The notes beneath the pieces are model-generated. The model made no database searches. It saw only the letters and a program-made list of their open reading frames with translations, and was not told the DNA's origin. A program made the translations under genes and the position numbers. 33,904 nt of DNA from an uncultured Collinsella sp. (lineage in GTDB: Bacteria; Actinomycetota; Coriobacteriia; Coriobacteriales; Coriobacteriaceae), in assembly GCA_900550835.1 (NCBI GenBank), contig URTP01000002.1:1-33904 (forward strand), in the 5' to 3' direction. This document shows, one piece after another, positions 17,970 to 25,854 of this stretch; the stretch's first letter is position 1, and every line of letters starts with the position of its first letter.

Positions 17970-17999
17970 ATGATTGCGTGATTTTCAATCATTTATTTC
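17970..17999 (+). terminator. Weak terminator-like hairpin after uvrC
   Basis: ATGATTG (17970-17976) pairs with CAATCAT (17986-17992) around a 9-nt loop and is followed by TTATTT. The stem is short and AT-rich, so termination may be partial. Confidence 0.4.
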
Positions 18000-18036
18000 A
18001 CGGCGATTACCAGCCGATTTCGGGTTTAATTAACGC

Positions 18037-18048
18037 TAAAACGTTTGA
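18037..18048 (+). promoter_or_regulatory. AAACGTTT operator-like palindrome upstream of the nan locus
   Basis: TAAAACGTTTGA contains the self-complementary core AAACGTTT with outer T/A matches. Cores of this kind (AAnCGnTT) are typical of LacI/GalR/CcpA-family operators. It overlaps a TTGACT at 18045-18050. The same 10-mer TAAAACGTTT occurs upstream of gap at 30742. No LacI-family gene lies in the window. Confidence 0.35.
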
Positions 18049-18150
18049 CTAGCCATGGTGAACAACCCTGCTATCCTGCGGGTTGACGAAGACTGATATC
18101 TCACCTCGTCGATACATACTGTCTGGCGAATCGTTTGTCAATGAATTCGG

Positions 18151-18173
18151 TGAACGGTAGCAAATACCGTTCA
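18151..18173 (+). other. Leader hairpin with perfect 9-bp stem
   Basis: TGAACGGTA (18151-18159) and TACCGTTCA (18165-18173) pair perfectly around GCAAA, about 137 nt before the binding-protein ATG. A second leader hairpin lies at 18257-18280 (GGGGGCAC with GTGCTTCC, two G-U pairs). They may protect or regulate the message. Confidence 0.5.
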
Positions 18174-18309
18174 AGCGTATGTATGTATCGGTCGCCGAGC
18201 GCGGCACCTCAGTTGGGTTCGTCGGTAGGTAAGGTATATATCGTCCGCAAGTTGCGCGGGGGCACGTCTAGGTGCTTCCGGGTAAGATTCTCTATTGATA
18301 GGAGAAGAC

Positions 18310-19923
18310 ATGGCCATCATCAACAAGGGTATGTCCAGGCGTTCGTTCCTCGGCCTCACCGGCAGCGTCGCTGCTGTCGCAGGGCTTGGTCTCACCGGCT
18401 GCGGTGGCAGCTCTAGCGACGAGGGTTCCGCTTCCGGTTCCACCGATTCCGCCAATCGTGGCGGCGGCGTGATCACCGCTGGTTCCGCTTACGCTCCGTC
18501 CAGCTTCGATCCCGCCAGCACCGGCTCCGCAGTGGGCCTGGGTGCTAACTGGCACGTCGTCGAGGGCCTCTACGGCATCGATTACCACGACTACAGCACC
18601 TTCAACGAGCTCGCCACCGACGATCCCAAGTCTGTGGATGACACCACTTTCGAGGTCACCATCCGCAAGGGCGCCAAGTTTTCCGATGGCACCGAGGTCA
18701 CCGCTGACGATGTCGTTGCCTCCTACACCGCTTGCGCCGCTTCCGCTACCTATGCTCCGTTCTTCCAGCCCTTCGAGTCCATCGAGGCCAAGGACGCCAG
18801 CACCGTGACGGTCAAGACCAAGGTCCCCAACTTCTCCCTGCTCAAGGATCGTCTGGCCATCGTCCGCGTTACCCCGGCCACCCAGACCGAGGAGGATCGC
18901 GCCAAGCAGCCGATCGGCTCCGGCCCCTGGATGTACGACTCTATCTCCGATACCGAGATCACCCTGGTTCCCAACCCCGAGTACAACGGTGAGTATGCTG
19001 CCGAGGATAAGAAGATCCAGTACAGCATCCTGACCGACCCCACCGCTCGCGTTACCGCTCAGCAGGAGGGCTCCACGCTCGTTATGGAGCTCGTTACCGC
19101 TGACGCCGTCGACCAGCTCGAGAGCGCCGGCTGCAAGATCGATAACGTTCAGGGTTTCGGCACCCGCTTCATCATGTTCAACGTCGCCAAGGAGCCTTGG
19201 AACAACGTCAAGGTCCGTCAGGCTGTCATGTATGCGCTCGACACCGAGAAGATGGTCAGCAACACCTTCGCCGGCCTTGCCACCGCTGCCAGCTGCTACC
19301 TGCCCAAGAGCTTCACCAACTATCATGAGGCTTCCACGGTGTACAAGACCGATGCCAAGAAGGCTAAGAAGCTCATCGAGGAGTCTGGCATCACCCCGGG
19401 TGCCATCACCCTGCGCACCACCGACAACGAGCAGATTAAGGGCATGGCCGCCCAGGTCAAGAACGACCTCGACGCTCTCGGCTTCGATGTGACCATCCAG
19501 ACCGATACCTCGCCGGCCACCTACGCTGCCATCGACGGCGGCGAGGCCTACGATATCCTCCTTGCCCCTGGCGATCCTTCCTGCTTCGGCGCCGACCCCG
19601 ACCTGCTGCTCAACTGGTGGTACGGCGACAACGTTTGGATGCAGACCCGTTGCCCGTGGAAGGAGTCCGCTGAGTGGCAGAAGCTCCACGGTCTCATGGA
19701 CGAGGCTCTTGCCGCCGAGGGCGACGAGCAGCAGAAGAAGTGGAACGAGTGCTTCGACATCATTGCCGACAACGCCGTTCTGTACCCCGTTGTCCACGTC
19801 AAGACCGTCTCCGCTTCCTGGGACGATCCGTCCACTGCGCCCAACGGCGAGGCCCTCGATGGCTTCAAGGGCATCGGCACGACGAGCATGTCCTTCAGGG
19901 GCGTTGCGACCGTCAAGGCGTAA
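18310..19923 (+). CDS. ABC transporter substrate-binding lipoprotein, family 5 (putative sialic acid/peptide)
   Basis: This is the extracellular solute receptor of an ABC importer. The 537-residue protein has a twin-arginine-type signal (MSRRSFLGLTG, residues 8-18) and a lipobox LTGC with Cys31 as the lipidation site, so it is probably Tat-exported and membrane-anchored. A low-complexity Gly/Ser linker (GGSSSDEGSASGS) follows, then the SBP_bac_5 fold (FEVTIRKGAKFSDGTEVTADDVVASY, KQPIGSGPWMYDS, VRQAVMYALDTEKMV). The ATG at 18310 has AGGAG 5 nt upstream. Family 5 proteins bind peptides, nickel or sugars; SatA-type sialic-acid receptors belong here. Given NanA, NanK and NanE downstream, I infer sialic acid or a sialoside as ligand. 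Codon use is strongly biased, as in gap and pgk, suggesting high expression. Confidence 0.88.
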   Translation: MAIINKGMSRRSFLGLTGSVAAVAGLGLTGCGGSSSDEGSASGSTDSANRGGGVITAGSAYAPSSFDPASTGSAVGLGANWHVVEGLYGIDYHDYSTFNELATDDPKSVDDTTFEVTIRKGAKFSDGTEVTADDVVASYTACAASATYAPFFQPFESIEAKDASTVTVKTKVPNFSLLKDRLAIVRVTPATQTEEDRAKQPIGSGPWMYDSISDTEITLVPNPEYNGEYAAEDKKIQYSILTDPTARVTAQQEGSTLVMELVTADAVDQLESAGCKIDNVQGFGTRFIMFNVAKEPWNNVKVRQAVMYALDTEKMVSNTFAGLATAASCYLPKSFTNYHEASTVYKTDAKKAKKLIEESGITPGAITLRTTDNEQIKGMAAQVKNDLDALGFDVTIQTDTSPATYAAIDGGEAYDILLAPGDPSCFGADPDLLLNWWYGDNVWMQTRCPWKESAEWQKLHGLMDEALAAEGDEQQKKWNECFDIIADNAVLYPVVHVKTVSASWDDPSTAPNGEALDGFKGIGTTSMSFRGVATVKA

Positions 19924-20040
19924 GACTCGCTTGAGTCTGTATGCAGGATGTCGGTCGTTGGGACCGTATCCTCATAGTTGAAACAAAGACCCGGGCGACC
20001 TCGATGTCGCTCGGGTCTTGTAATGAGTATCCGTACTCAT
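19923..20040 (+). other. Cluster of four consecutive hairpins between binding-protein and permease genes
   Basis: Four stems lie in a row: 19923-19938 (AGACTC/GAGTCT, GCTT loop), 19945-19972 (AGGAT and CGGTC with GACCG and ATCCT), 19988-20017 (12 bp with one G-U, 6-nt loop), and 20023-20040 (ATGAGTA/TACTCAT, TCCG loop). None is followed by a strong U-run. Such structures behind a first-in-operon receptor gene usually stabilise its mRNA and lower downstream expression, giving excess receptor over permease. Four in about 120 nt is unusual. Confidence 0.65.
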
Positions 20041-20080
20041 ATACCAGTTGGTCCTACCGACAAAAGAAAGGGGAGAGAAC

Positions 20081-21037
20081 GTGAACAACTTGCTACGTTT
20101 GATTGGAAGGCGTCTTGTGGCGCTGCCGATCATGGCATTGGGCGTCACCGTCCTGGTGTTCTTCCTTATGTCGTTCTCCAAGACCGACCCCGCCTACACG
20201 GCGTTGGGTGACGGTGCCTCGCCCGAGGCGGTTGCCGAGTACCATGAGAAGTATGGTCTGGACGACCCCTGGCCTGTGCGCTACGTGCGCTATATGGGCG
20301 ATTTGATCCATGGCGACATGGGCACCTATGGTGCTGCTCGCAACTCCGTTGCCAAGCGCATCTCCACGGCCCTGCCCGTCACGATGCAGCTGACCTTCAT
20401 CGGCCTTGCCATCGGTGCGGTCGTTTCGTTTTTACTCGGCGTCATCGCGGCACTGTATCGCGACAAATGGCCGGACCAAGTGATCCGCGTCTTTTCCATC
20501 GCCGGCTTGGCAACCCCGTCGTTCTGGCTTGCCGTTCTGTTGATCCTGCTGTTCTCTTCCTACCTTAAGGTGCTTCCGGCATCGGGTGCTCTGCCTCACT
20601 TCACCACGAATCCGGCTGGTTATCTGGGCCGCATGATTATGCCCGCCATCGCCTTGGCATTTCCGCTGACGGGCCAGATGACTCGTATCGTGCGTACCGC
20701 CATGGTCGAGGAGCTCGACAAGGACTATGTCCGTATGGCTCGCGGTGCCGGCGTTCCCGAGAAGGTCGTCGTCGGTATCAACGTTCTTCGCAATGCGCTG
20801 ATCACCCCGGTCACCACCCTCGGTCTTAAGATCGGTTACCTCATGGGCGGCGCCGTCGTCATCGAGGTTATCTTCAACCTCCCCGGCATGGGCACCGCGA
20901 TTCTGCAGGGCGTTCAGGGCAACGAGGCGAACCTGGTTCAGGGCGTCGTTATCGTCGTTGCTCTTGCCTTCATCATCATCAACATCGTGGTTGACATGCT
21001 CTACCTGCTCATCAACCCGCGCATCAGGACGGTGTAG
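20081..21037 (+). CDS. ABC transporter permease, DppB/OppB type
   Basis: This is one of the two membrane channel subunits of the importer. The 318-residue protein has an N-terminal span (RLVALPIMALGVTVLVFFLMSF), the conserved KYGLDDPWPVRYVRYMGDLIHGDMG loop, five more predicted spans and the EAA-type cytoplasmic loop that docks the ATPases (RMARGAGVPEKVVVGINVLRNALITP shortened: ARGAGVPEKVVVGINVLRN). The start is GTG at 20081, preceded by AAAGGGGAG at good spacing; the longer in-frame reading from 20048 would include the Shine-Dalgarno itself. It lies 157 nt behind the receptor gene, across four hairpins, and 3 nt before the next gene. Confidence 0.9.
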   Translation: MNNLLRLIGRRLVALPIMALGVTVLVFFLMSFSKTDPAYTALGDGASPEAVAEYHEKYGLDDPWPVRYVRYMGDLIHGDMGTYGAARNSVAKRISTALPVTMQLTFIGLAIGAVVSFLLGVIAALYRDKWPDQVIRVFSIAGLATPSFWLAVLLILLFSSYLKVLPASGALPHFTTNPAGYLGRMIMPAIALAFPLTGQMTRIVRTAMVEELDKDYVRMARGAGVPEKVVVGINVLRNALITPVTTLGLKIGYLMGGAVVIEVIFNLPGMGTAILQGVQGNEANLVQGVVIVVALAFIIINIVVDMLYLLINPRIRTV

Positions 21038-21040
21038 ATT

Positions 21041-23056
21041 ATGGTAAAGATTCGAGAGAAGCAAACCGAGCAGCTCGAGAAGGCTGCCTCCAAGGGGCTC
21101 AAGCTCGGTGGCTGGAAGAAGATGACGCTGTCTTCTAAGATTGCCGCCGTCGTGCTGGTGCTGGTCGCCCTGACTGCGATTCTGGCGCCCCTTCTTGCCC
21201 CCTATAGCCCGGTCGAGATCTTTACGGCTCGCCAGGCTCCCGGCAACGGATTTATCTTCGGTACCGACGATAAGGGTCGCGATATTCTGTCGCGTATGCT
21301 CTACGGTGGTCGTTACTCGCTGATTATCGGCTTTGGCGCCACTGCCATGGCTCTGGTCTGCGGCTCGGTCGTGGGCGCCCTTGCAGCGGTTTCGCGCAAG
21401 GCCGTCTCCGAGACGATCATGCGTATCTTGGACATCATCATGTCCATCCCGGGCATCGCCCTCGCGGCCGTCTTCGTCTCCATCCTGGGCAACTCCGTGC
21501 CGTCGATCATCTTCGCCATCGGCTTTATGTACACTCCGCAGATTGCCCGTATCGTGCGCGCCAACATCGTGTCCGAGTACGGCGAGGACTATGTCCGCGC
21601 GGTCATCGTTTCCGGCGCCAAGGCTCCGTGGATTTTAATCAAGCATGTTCTGCGTAACTGCATCGCCCCGATCATGGTCTTCACCGTTACCCTAGTCGCC
21701 GACGCCATCATCTTCGAGGCTTCGCTGACCTTCATCGGCGCTGGTATCCAGGAGCCCACCGCTACCTGGGGCAACATCCTCGCCGACGCCCGCGGCGGCG
21801 TGCTCGCCGGCCGTTGGTGGCAGGCGTTGTTCCCGGGCCTGGCCATCATGATCACCTGCCTGGCGCTCAACATCCTCTCCGAGGGCATTACCGACGCCAT
21901 GGCCGCTGCTCCCTCCGCCGCCCTGGATCCGACCGATTCCTCCAAGCGTCGCGAGGCCGACCTGCTGGTCTCCGACCCCGTTCGCGCCTACAAGGAGCAG
22001 GCCCAGTCCCTCTCCGCTCGCCTTGGCGCCCTGCGCGATGTCGAGCTCAAGCGTGACGATCGCCATGTGCCCGACGAGTCTGTCGAACCGATTCTCTCGG
22101 TCCGTGACTTCTGCATTCAGTTTGAGCATCACGGCGATATCAACGTCGTCGACCATGTCAACTTTGACGTCCGTCCTGGTCAGACCATGGGCCTGGTGGG
22201 CGAGTCCGGTTGCGGTAAGTCCATCACCACGCTGGCCATCATGGGCCTGACCGACGATGACGAGCACCTTTCCGGCCAGGTCCTCTGGGAGGGCCGCGAC
22301 CTGCTCAAGATGAGCAAGAAGGAGTGGTTCGGCCTGCGCGGTACCGATATCGCTATGGTCTATCAGGACGCCCTGTCCTCGCTCAACCCCTCCATGCTCA
22401 TCTCTGCCCAGATGAAGCAGCTCACCAAGCGCGGCGGCACCCGCAGCGCCGAGGAACTCCTGGAGCTCGTGGGCCTCGACCCCAAGCGTACGCTCGAGAG
22501 CTACCCGCATGAGCTTTCCGGTGGCCAGCGTCAGCGTGTCCTGATCGCCATGGCCCTTACCCGCGACCCCAAGCTGGTCATCTGCGACGAGCCCACGACC
22601 GCTCTGGACGTTACCGTCCAGAAGCAGGTCATCAAGCTGCTCAACGACCTTCAGGCCAAGCTCGGCTTTGCCATGATCTTCGTCTCGCATGACTTGGCGC
22701 TGGTCGCCGAGGTCGCCCATAACATCACGGTTATGTACGCCGGTCAGGTTATCGAGCAGGCGCCCACCAAGGAGCTGCTCACTAACCCGATCCACGAGTA
22801 CACCCGCGGTCTTCTGGGCTCCGTTCTGTCCATCGAGAGCGGTTCGGGCCGTCTGCACCAGGTGCCCGGCGCCGTTCCGAGCCCGCGCGATTTCCCCAAG
22901 GGCGATCGCTTCGCGCCCCGCTCGAGCCATCCGCGCATTGGCCTGGACACCCGTCCGGTCTTCAAGCGCGTGCCCGGCACCGAGCACTTCTATTCCGAGC
23001 TCCCCGACGAGGTGCTCAAGGCAAATGGTTTGACCCCTCACGCGGAGGTGATGTAG
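21041..23056 (+). CDS. Fused ABC transporter permease/ATP-binding protein (DppC-DppD type)
   Basis: This single 671-residue protein combines two subunits that are usually separate. Residues ~30-285 form a DppC-like permease (IAAVVLVLVALTAILAPLLAPY, GTDDKGRDILSRMLYGGRYSL, the EAA-type loop YGEDYVRAVIVSGAKAPWIL). A charged linker of about 60 residues follows (~285-345). The DppD-like ATPase then has Walker A GESGCGKS (~387-394), signature LSGGQRQR (~492), Walker B LVICDEPTTALD (~512) and a C-terminal oligopeptide-transporter tail. Nothing suggests a lost stop codon: the linker is in frame and codon use is even. Such fusions are known among Actinobacteria. It starts 3 nt after the first permease and abuts the next ATPase gene without a gap. 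Confidence 0.9.
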   Translation: MVKIREKQTEQLEKAASKGLKLGGWKKMTLSSKIAAVVLVLVALTAILAPLLAPYSPVEIFTARQAPGNGFIFGTDDKGRDILSRMLYGGRYSLIIGFGATAMALVCGSVVGALAAVSRKAVSETIMRILDIIMSIPGIALAAVFVSILGNSVPSIIFAIGFMYTPQIARIVRANIVSEYGEDYVRAVIVSGAKAPWILIKHVLRNCIAPIMVFTVTLVADAIIFEASLTFIGAGIQEPTATWGNILADARGGVLAGRWWQALFPGLAIMITCLALNILSEGITDAMAAAPSAALDPTDSSKRREADLLVSDPVRAYKEQAQSLSARLGALRDVELKRDDRHVPDESVEPILSVRDFCIQFEHHGDINVVDHVNFDVRPGQTMGLVGESGCGKSITTLAIMGLTDDDEHLSGQVLWEGRDLLKMSKKEWFGLRGTDIAMVYQDALSSLNPSMLISAQMKQLTKRGGTRSAEELLELVGLDPKRTLESYPHELSGGQRQRVLIAMALTRDPKLVICDEPTTALDVTVQKQVIKLLNDLQAKLGFAMIFVSHDLALVAEVAHNITVMYAGQVIEQAPTKELLTNPIHEYTRGLLGSVLSIESGSGRLHQVPGAVPSPRDFPKGDRFAPRSSHPRIGLDTRPVFKRVPGTEHFYSELPDEVLKANGLTPHAEVM

Positions 23057-23884
23057 ATGAGCGAGACCGCAGTCAACGGCGTCGAGCCGATCATCTTCCT
23101 TGATGACGTCCACGTCACCTTTAGGACCCGTACCGGCTCGATTCTGCACCCCAACCTGGTTCACGCCGTCCAGGGTGTAACGATTAGGCTCATGCCCGGT
23201 CAGACGATCGGCATCGTCGGCGAGTCCGGTTGCGGTAAGTCCACCACCGCCAACGTCATGTGCGGCCTGCAGGCCCCCACGAGCGGCAAGGTCTACTTTA
23301 AGGGCAAGGACGTAACCAAGCGTACCGCCGAGGACCGTCGCCACATGGGTCGCGTCATCTCGGTCGTGTTCCAGAACCCGGCCACGGCGCTCAACCCCCG
23401 CATGGTCGTTCGCGAGCAGCTGCTCGATCCCATGCGCGTCCACAATCTGGGCACCGAGGCCGAACAGGAGAAGCGCGTCAAGGAACTCCTGGAGCTCACT
23501 GGCCTGCCCAGCTCCGCCGCCGAGGTTCTTCCCGGCCAGCTTTCGGGCGGCCAGCGCCAGCGCGTCGCAATTGCCCGTGCCCTGTCGCTGAACCCCGATG
23601 CCATCATCGCCGACGAGCCCACCTCGGCTCTGGACGTTTCGGTCCGCGCGCAGATTCTGAACCTGCTGACCGACCTTAAGAAGGAGCTCGGCCTGGCCAT
23701 GGTGTTCATCAGCCATGACATCCAGACGGTCCGCTATATCTCTGACGACATCATCGTTATGAATGGCGGCAAGATCGTCGAGCAGGGCGAGGCCAAGCAG
23801 GTCTTCCAGCACCCGCAGGATCCTTACACCAAGATGCTGCTCGGCGCTGCGCCGTCGCTGCTGCATCCCAAGCTCGGCGAGTAG
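23057..23884 (+). CDS. ABC transporter ATP-binding protein, DppF/OppF type
   Basis: This is the second ATPase of the importer, pairing with the ATPase half of the fused protein. The 275-residue protein has Walker A GESGCGKST (~55-63), Q-loop region VFQNPATALNPRM, signature LSGGQRQR (~163), Walker B AIIADEPTSALD and the switch His in VFISHDIQTV. The C-terminal family tail PQDPYTKMLLGA is present. The ATG directly follows the preceding stop codon, with GGAGGTGAT just upstream as a near-ideal Shine-Dalgarno. A GC-rich 10-bp hairpin follows the stop codon and separates transport genes from the esterase genes. Confidence 0.92.
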   Translation: MSETAVNGVEPIIFLDDVHVTFRTRTGSILHPNLVHAVQGVTIRLMPGQTIGIVGESGCGKSTTANVMCGLQAPTSGKVYFKGKDVTKRTAEDRRHMGRVISVVFQNPATALNPRMVVREQLLDPMRVHNLGTEAEQEKRVKELLELTGLPSSAAEVLPGQLSGGQRQRVAIARALSLNPDAIIADEPTSALDVSVRAQILNLLTDLKKELGLAMVFISHDIQTVRYISDDIIVMNGGKIVEQGEAKQVFQHPQDPYTKMLLGAAPSLLHPKLGE

Positions 23885-23900
23885 TCTCGCTTTCCCTCCC

Positions 23901-23928
23901 GTGCGCCCGGTTCCCTTGCCGGGCGCAC
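23901..23928 (+). terminator. GC-rich hairpin after the ABC transporter genes
   Basis: GTGCGCCCGG and CCGGGCGCAC form a perfect 10-bp stem with an 8-nt loop. The bases after it (CTCCGTTGCG) do not form a U-run, so it probably attenuates or marks an mRNA 3' end and does not fully stop transcription into the esterase gene 37 nt later. Confidence 0.5.
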
Positions 23929-23964
23929 CTCCGTTGCGATTTCGAAAGGTTGGGTTCACGAGCC

Positions 23965-24942
23965 ATGCCAAGTGCTCAGGAGCTACAACATCAATTTGGT
24001 GAATATCGAGGCGCCATGCCCCGTCCATCAGATTTCGATCTCTTTTGGAAGGATCGCATGGCTGAGGCCGACGCCGTCGGGCTTGACTATGCGATCGAGA
24101 CGGCATCGGTCTCCGATGCCGTGACCTGCCAGCTTTTCGACCTCTGGTATACCGGCATGTGTGGCGCTCGCCTGCATGCCAAGTACCTTAAACCCGTCTC
24201 GGACGAGCCCGTGCCATTGGTACTTCAGTTCCATGGATATCCGGGTGCAAGCCGCAGCTGGTTTGAGCAGGCGTCGTTTGCGGGCATGGGCATGGCACTC
24301 ATCGCCCTCGACTGCCCCGGCCAAGGAGGTCCCTCCGAGGACATTGGTGGATTTGAGGGCACGACGGTCGCGGGCCATATAGTCGCCGGTATCGACGGCG
24401 ACCCGGCTAACCTCTACTATGTCCGCTTGCACCAAGATATTCGCATCCTGTGCCGCATCGTTCGCGAGCTCGAGGGCATCGATCTTACCCGCGTATTTGT
24501 GAACGGCGCATCGCAGGGCGGCGGTTTGGGTATTGCAACCTGCGCGCTCAATAGCGATTTGGTTGACCGCGCGGCTATCCTCTATCCCTTCTTATCGGAC
24601 TTCCGCCTGGTTTGGGATCTGGATGCCGACGATATTGCCTACGAGGGTCTGCGCTATTGGTCGCGTTGGTTTGACGAGGACTCGACTCGTATCGAGGAAG
24701 CCTATGCCAAGCTGGCGTACTTCGATTCCAAGAACTTTGCCCCCATGGTCAAATGCCCCGTGCTGTTTGGCACCGGCACAGCCGATACCGTCTGTCCGCC
24801 AGCGACGCAGTTTGCGGTCTATAACAACCTGACCTGTGAAAAGCGTCATGAGTTCTTTGAAGGCTTTGGCCACGAGGAGATTCAGGATTTTGACGATCTG
24901 ATCATTCCGTTTTTCTGCAAGGGAGGGGAGGCTTATGTCTAA
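23965..24942 (+). CDS. CE7-family acetyl esterase (AXE1-like), probable sialate O-acetylesterase
   Basis: The 325-residue alpha/beta hydrolase belongs to the acetylxylan esterase/cephalosporin-C deacetylase family, which removes acetyl groups from sugars. The catalytic triad is visible: Ser183 in NGASQGGG, Asp274 in GTADTVCPP and His303 in GFGHEE. The oxyanion segment FHGYPGASRSW and the N-terminal RPSDFDLFWKDRM are typical. There is no signal peptide, so it acts in the cytoplasm. The ATG at 23965 is the best family start; AAAGG lies 15 nt upstream, a long spacing. Between a sialic-acid-type transporter and NanA, it most likely de-acetylates imported O-acetylated sialic acid before cleavage; activity on xylo-oligosaccharides is the alternative. 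The next gene overlaps its end by 8 nt. Confidence 0.88.
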   Translation: MPSAQELQHQFGEYRGAMPRPSDFDLFWKDRMAEADAVGLDYAIETASVSDAVTCQLFDLWYTGMCGARLHAKYLKPVSDEPVPLVLQFHGYPGASRSWFEQASFAGMGMALIALDCPGQGGPSEDIGGFEGTTVAGHIVAGIDGDPANLYYVRLHQDIRILCRIVRELEGIDLTRVFVNGASQGGGLGIATCALNSDLVDRAAILYPFLSDFRLVWDLDADDIAYEGLRYWSRWFDEDSTRIEEAYAKLAYFDSKNFAPMVKCPVLFGTGTADTVCPPATQFAVYNNLTCEKRHEFFEGFGHEEIQDFDDLIIPFFCKGGEAYV

Positions 24943-25786
24943 GTGCGAGAGCAATGTCAATGAGCTGATTGTCTCCGACCTTGTGGGGATTCCCGGAACG
25001 GTCTCGTCAAGGCTCGCTGATTTCCGGGATTGGCGCGGTGATGCTTCTGCGGATGTTTCCGAATTAGAGATAGCCGCTTCGGACCTTGAGGTTTGCGGGC
25101 CGAGTATTACGGCGATCGATTTCGCCAATCCGTATGCCCGCTACTCCGAGGTTTCCTTTGAGCTTGGTGGCGATGTGGTCCACGCACGCTTGATTGAGCC
25201 TGCCGGTCGCGCCCGAGCATCCGAGCTTGTGCCGCTATGTCTGATGTTTCACGACATCGACCGACCCGTGCGGGGATGGCATCACATGACGAGGTTTGCG
25301 GCCATGGGATATGCCGTGCTTGCGCTGGACGATGGGGCGATTGGATCCAGCGAGCTGCAGCAGGGGATTGCCTCTCCTGCTTTTGTCAAGCGCGTCCGTT
25401 GGGGTTGCGCGATGGCGAAGGTGGCGCGCAATCTTGATGGCGTGGACCCCGACCGCATCTTTGCATGGGGCGAGGGCCTTGGCGGCGGAGTCGCGCTGGC
25501 GGTTTCTGCTCTGGACGAGCGGGGCCTCGCCTGCACGGCGGTTGCCAATCCAATTCCCGGTGGCCTCGAGGCGTTGTCGTCTCGGGTGCGTGGATCGGTG
25601 CTCATGGGCACATCGCTCATGGATGCCGTGAGCGATCCCAAGGGCCAGTTTGCCGTATTCAACGGTCTTGAGTGTGACCGGAGGCATATCATCTATGCCA
25701 AATACGCTCATGAGCGCATCAATGCGTTCGAAAACGAAGTCATCGACTTTTTTAACCAAACGTTCTACCCGTGTTCTTTGGCCTAG
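24935..25786 (+). CDS. CE7-esterase-like protein lacking the catalytic serine (pseudoenzyme)
   Basis: This 283-residue protein is a diverged paralogue of the esterase just upstream. Aligned landmarks are FHDIDRPVRGWHHMTRFAAMGYAVLALDD with its FHGYPGASRSW... region, GEGLGGG with GASQGGG, and GTSLMDAVSDPKGQFAVFN with GTGTADTVCPPATQFAVYN. The nucleophile serine is Gly181, whereas the Asp (D230) and His (H259) remain. The oxyanion-loop HG is HD. It therefore cannot use the normal serine mechanism. The frame is intact and the gene overlaps the upstream esterase by 8 nt with GGGAGGGGAGG as Shine-Dalgarno, so it appears maintained and co-translated. Possible roles are a regulatory or structural partner of the active esterase, a ligand-binding protein, or a non-serine hydrolase. 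The family call is strong; the function is unknown. Confidence 0.82.
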   Translation: MSKCESNVNELIVSDLVGIPGTVSSRLADFRDWRGDASADVSELEIAASDLEVCGPSITAIDFANPYARYSEVSFELGGDVVHARLIEPAGRARASELVPLCLMFHDIDRPVRGWHHMTRFAAMGYAVLALDDGAIGSSELQQGIASPAFVKRVRWGCAMAKVARNLDGVDPDRIFAWGEGLGGGVALAVSALDERGLACTAVANPIPGGLEALSSRVRGSVLMGTSLMDAVSDPKGQFAVFNGLECDRRHIIYAKYAHERINAFENEVIDFFNQTFYPCSLA

Positions 25787-25854
25787 ACGGCCTGGACACT
25801 GCCAACAAGAGTGGGTGGCATAGGGCCGCCCGCCAGACAACTAAGGAGATTCTT

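Larger units (their letters stand above)
17945..18309 (+). promoter_or_regulatory. 365-nt spacer and leader before the nan locus
   Basis: No gene is seen in this gap. It holds an AT-rich hairpin just after uvrC (17970-17992), an AAACGTTT palindrome at 18039-18046 overlapping a TTGACT that could be a -35 (18045-18050), TATCCT at 18072-18077 as a poorly spaced -10, a second TTGACG at 18083, and two leader hairpins at 18151-18173 and 18257-18280. I could not fix one promoter with confidence. No known riboswitch class was recognised. The long structured leader suggests regulation or mRNA stabilisation of the binding-protein message. Confidence 0.45.

Noticed and set aside
18118..18299. Riboswitch in the binding-protein leader
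   Set aside because: Hairpins are present, but I could not match any known riboswitch core, and no terminator/antiterminator pair is visible.
21692..24106. 804-codon minus-strand open frame opposite the ABC transporter genes
   Set aside because: It is antisense to three clear ABC subunits and reflects third-position GC bias, not coding.
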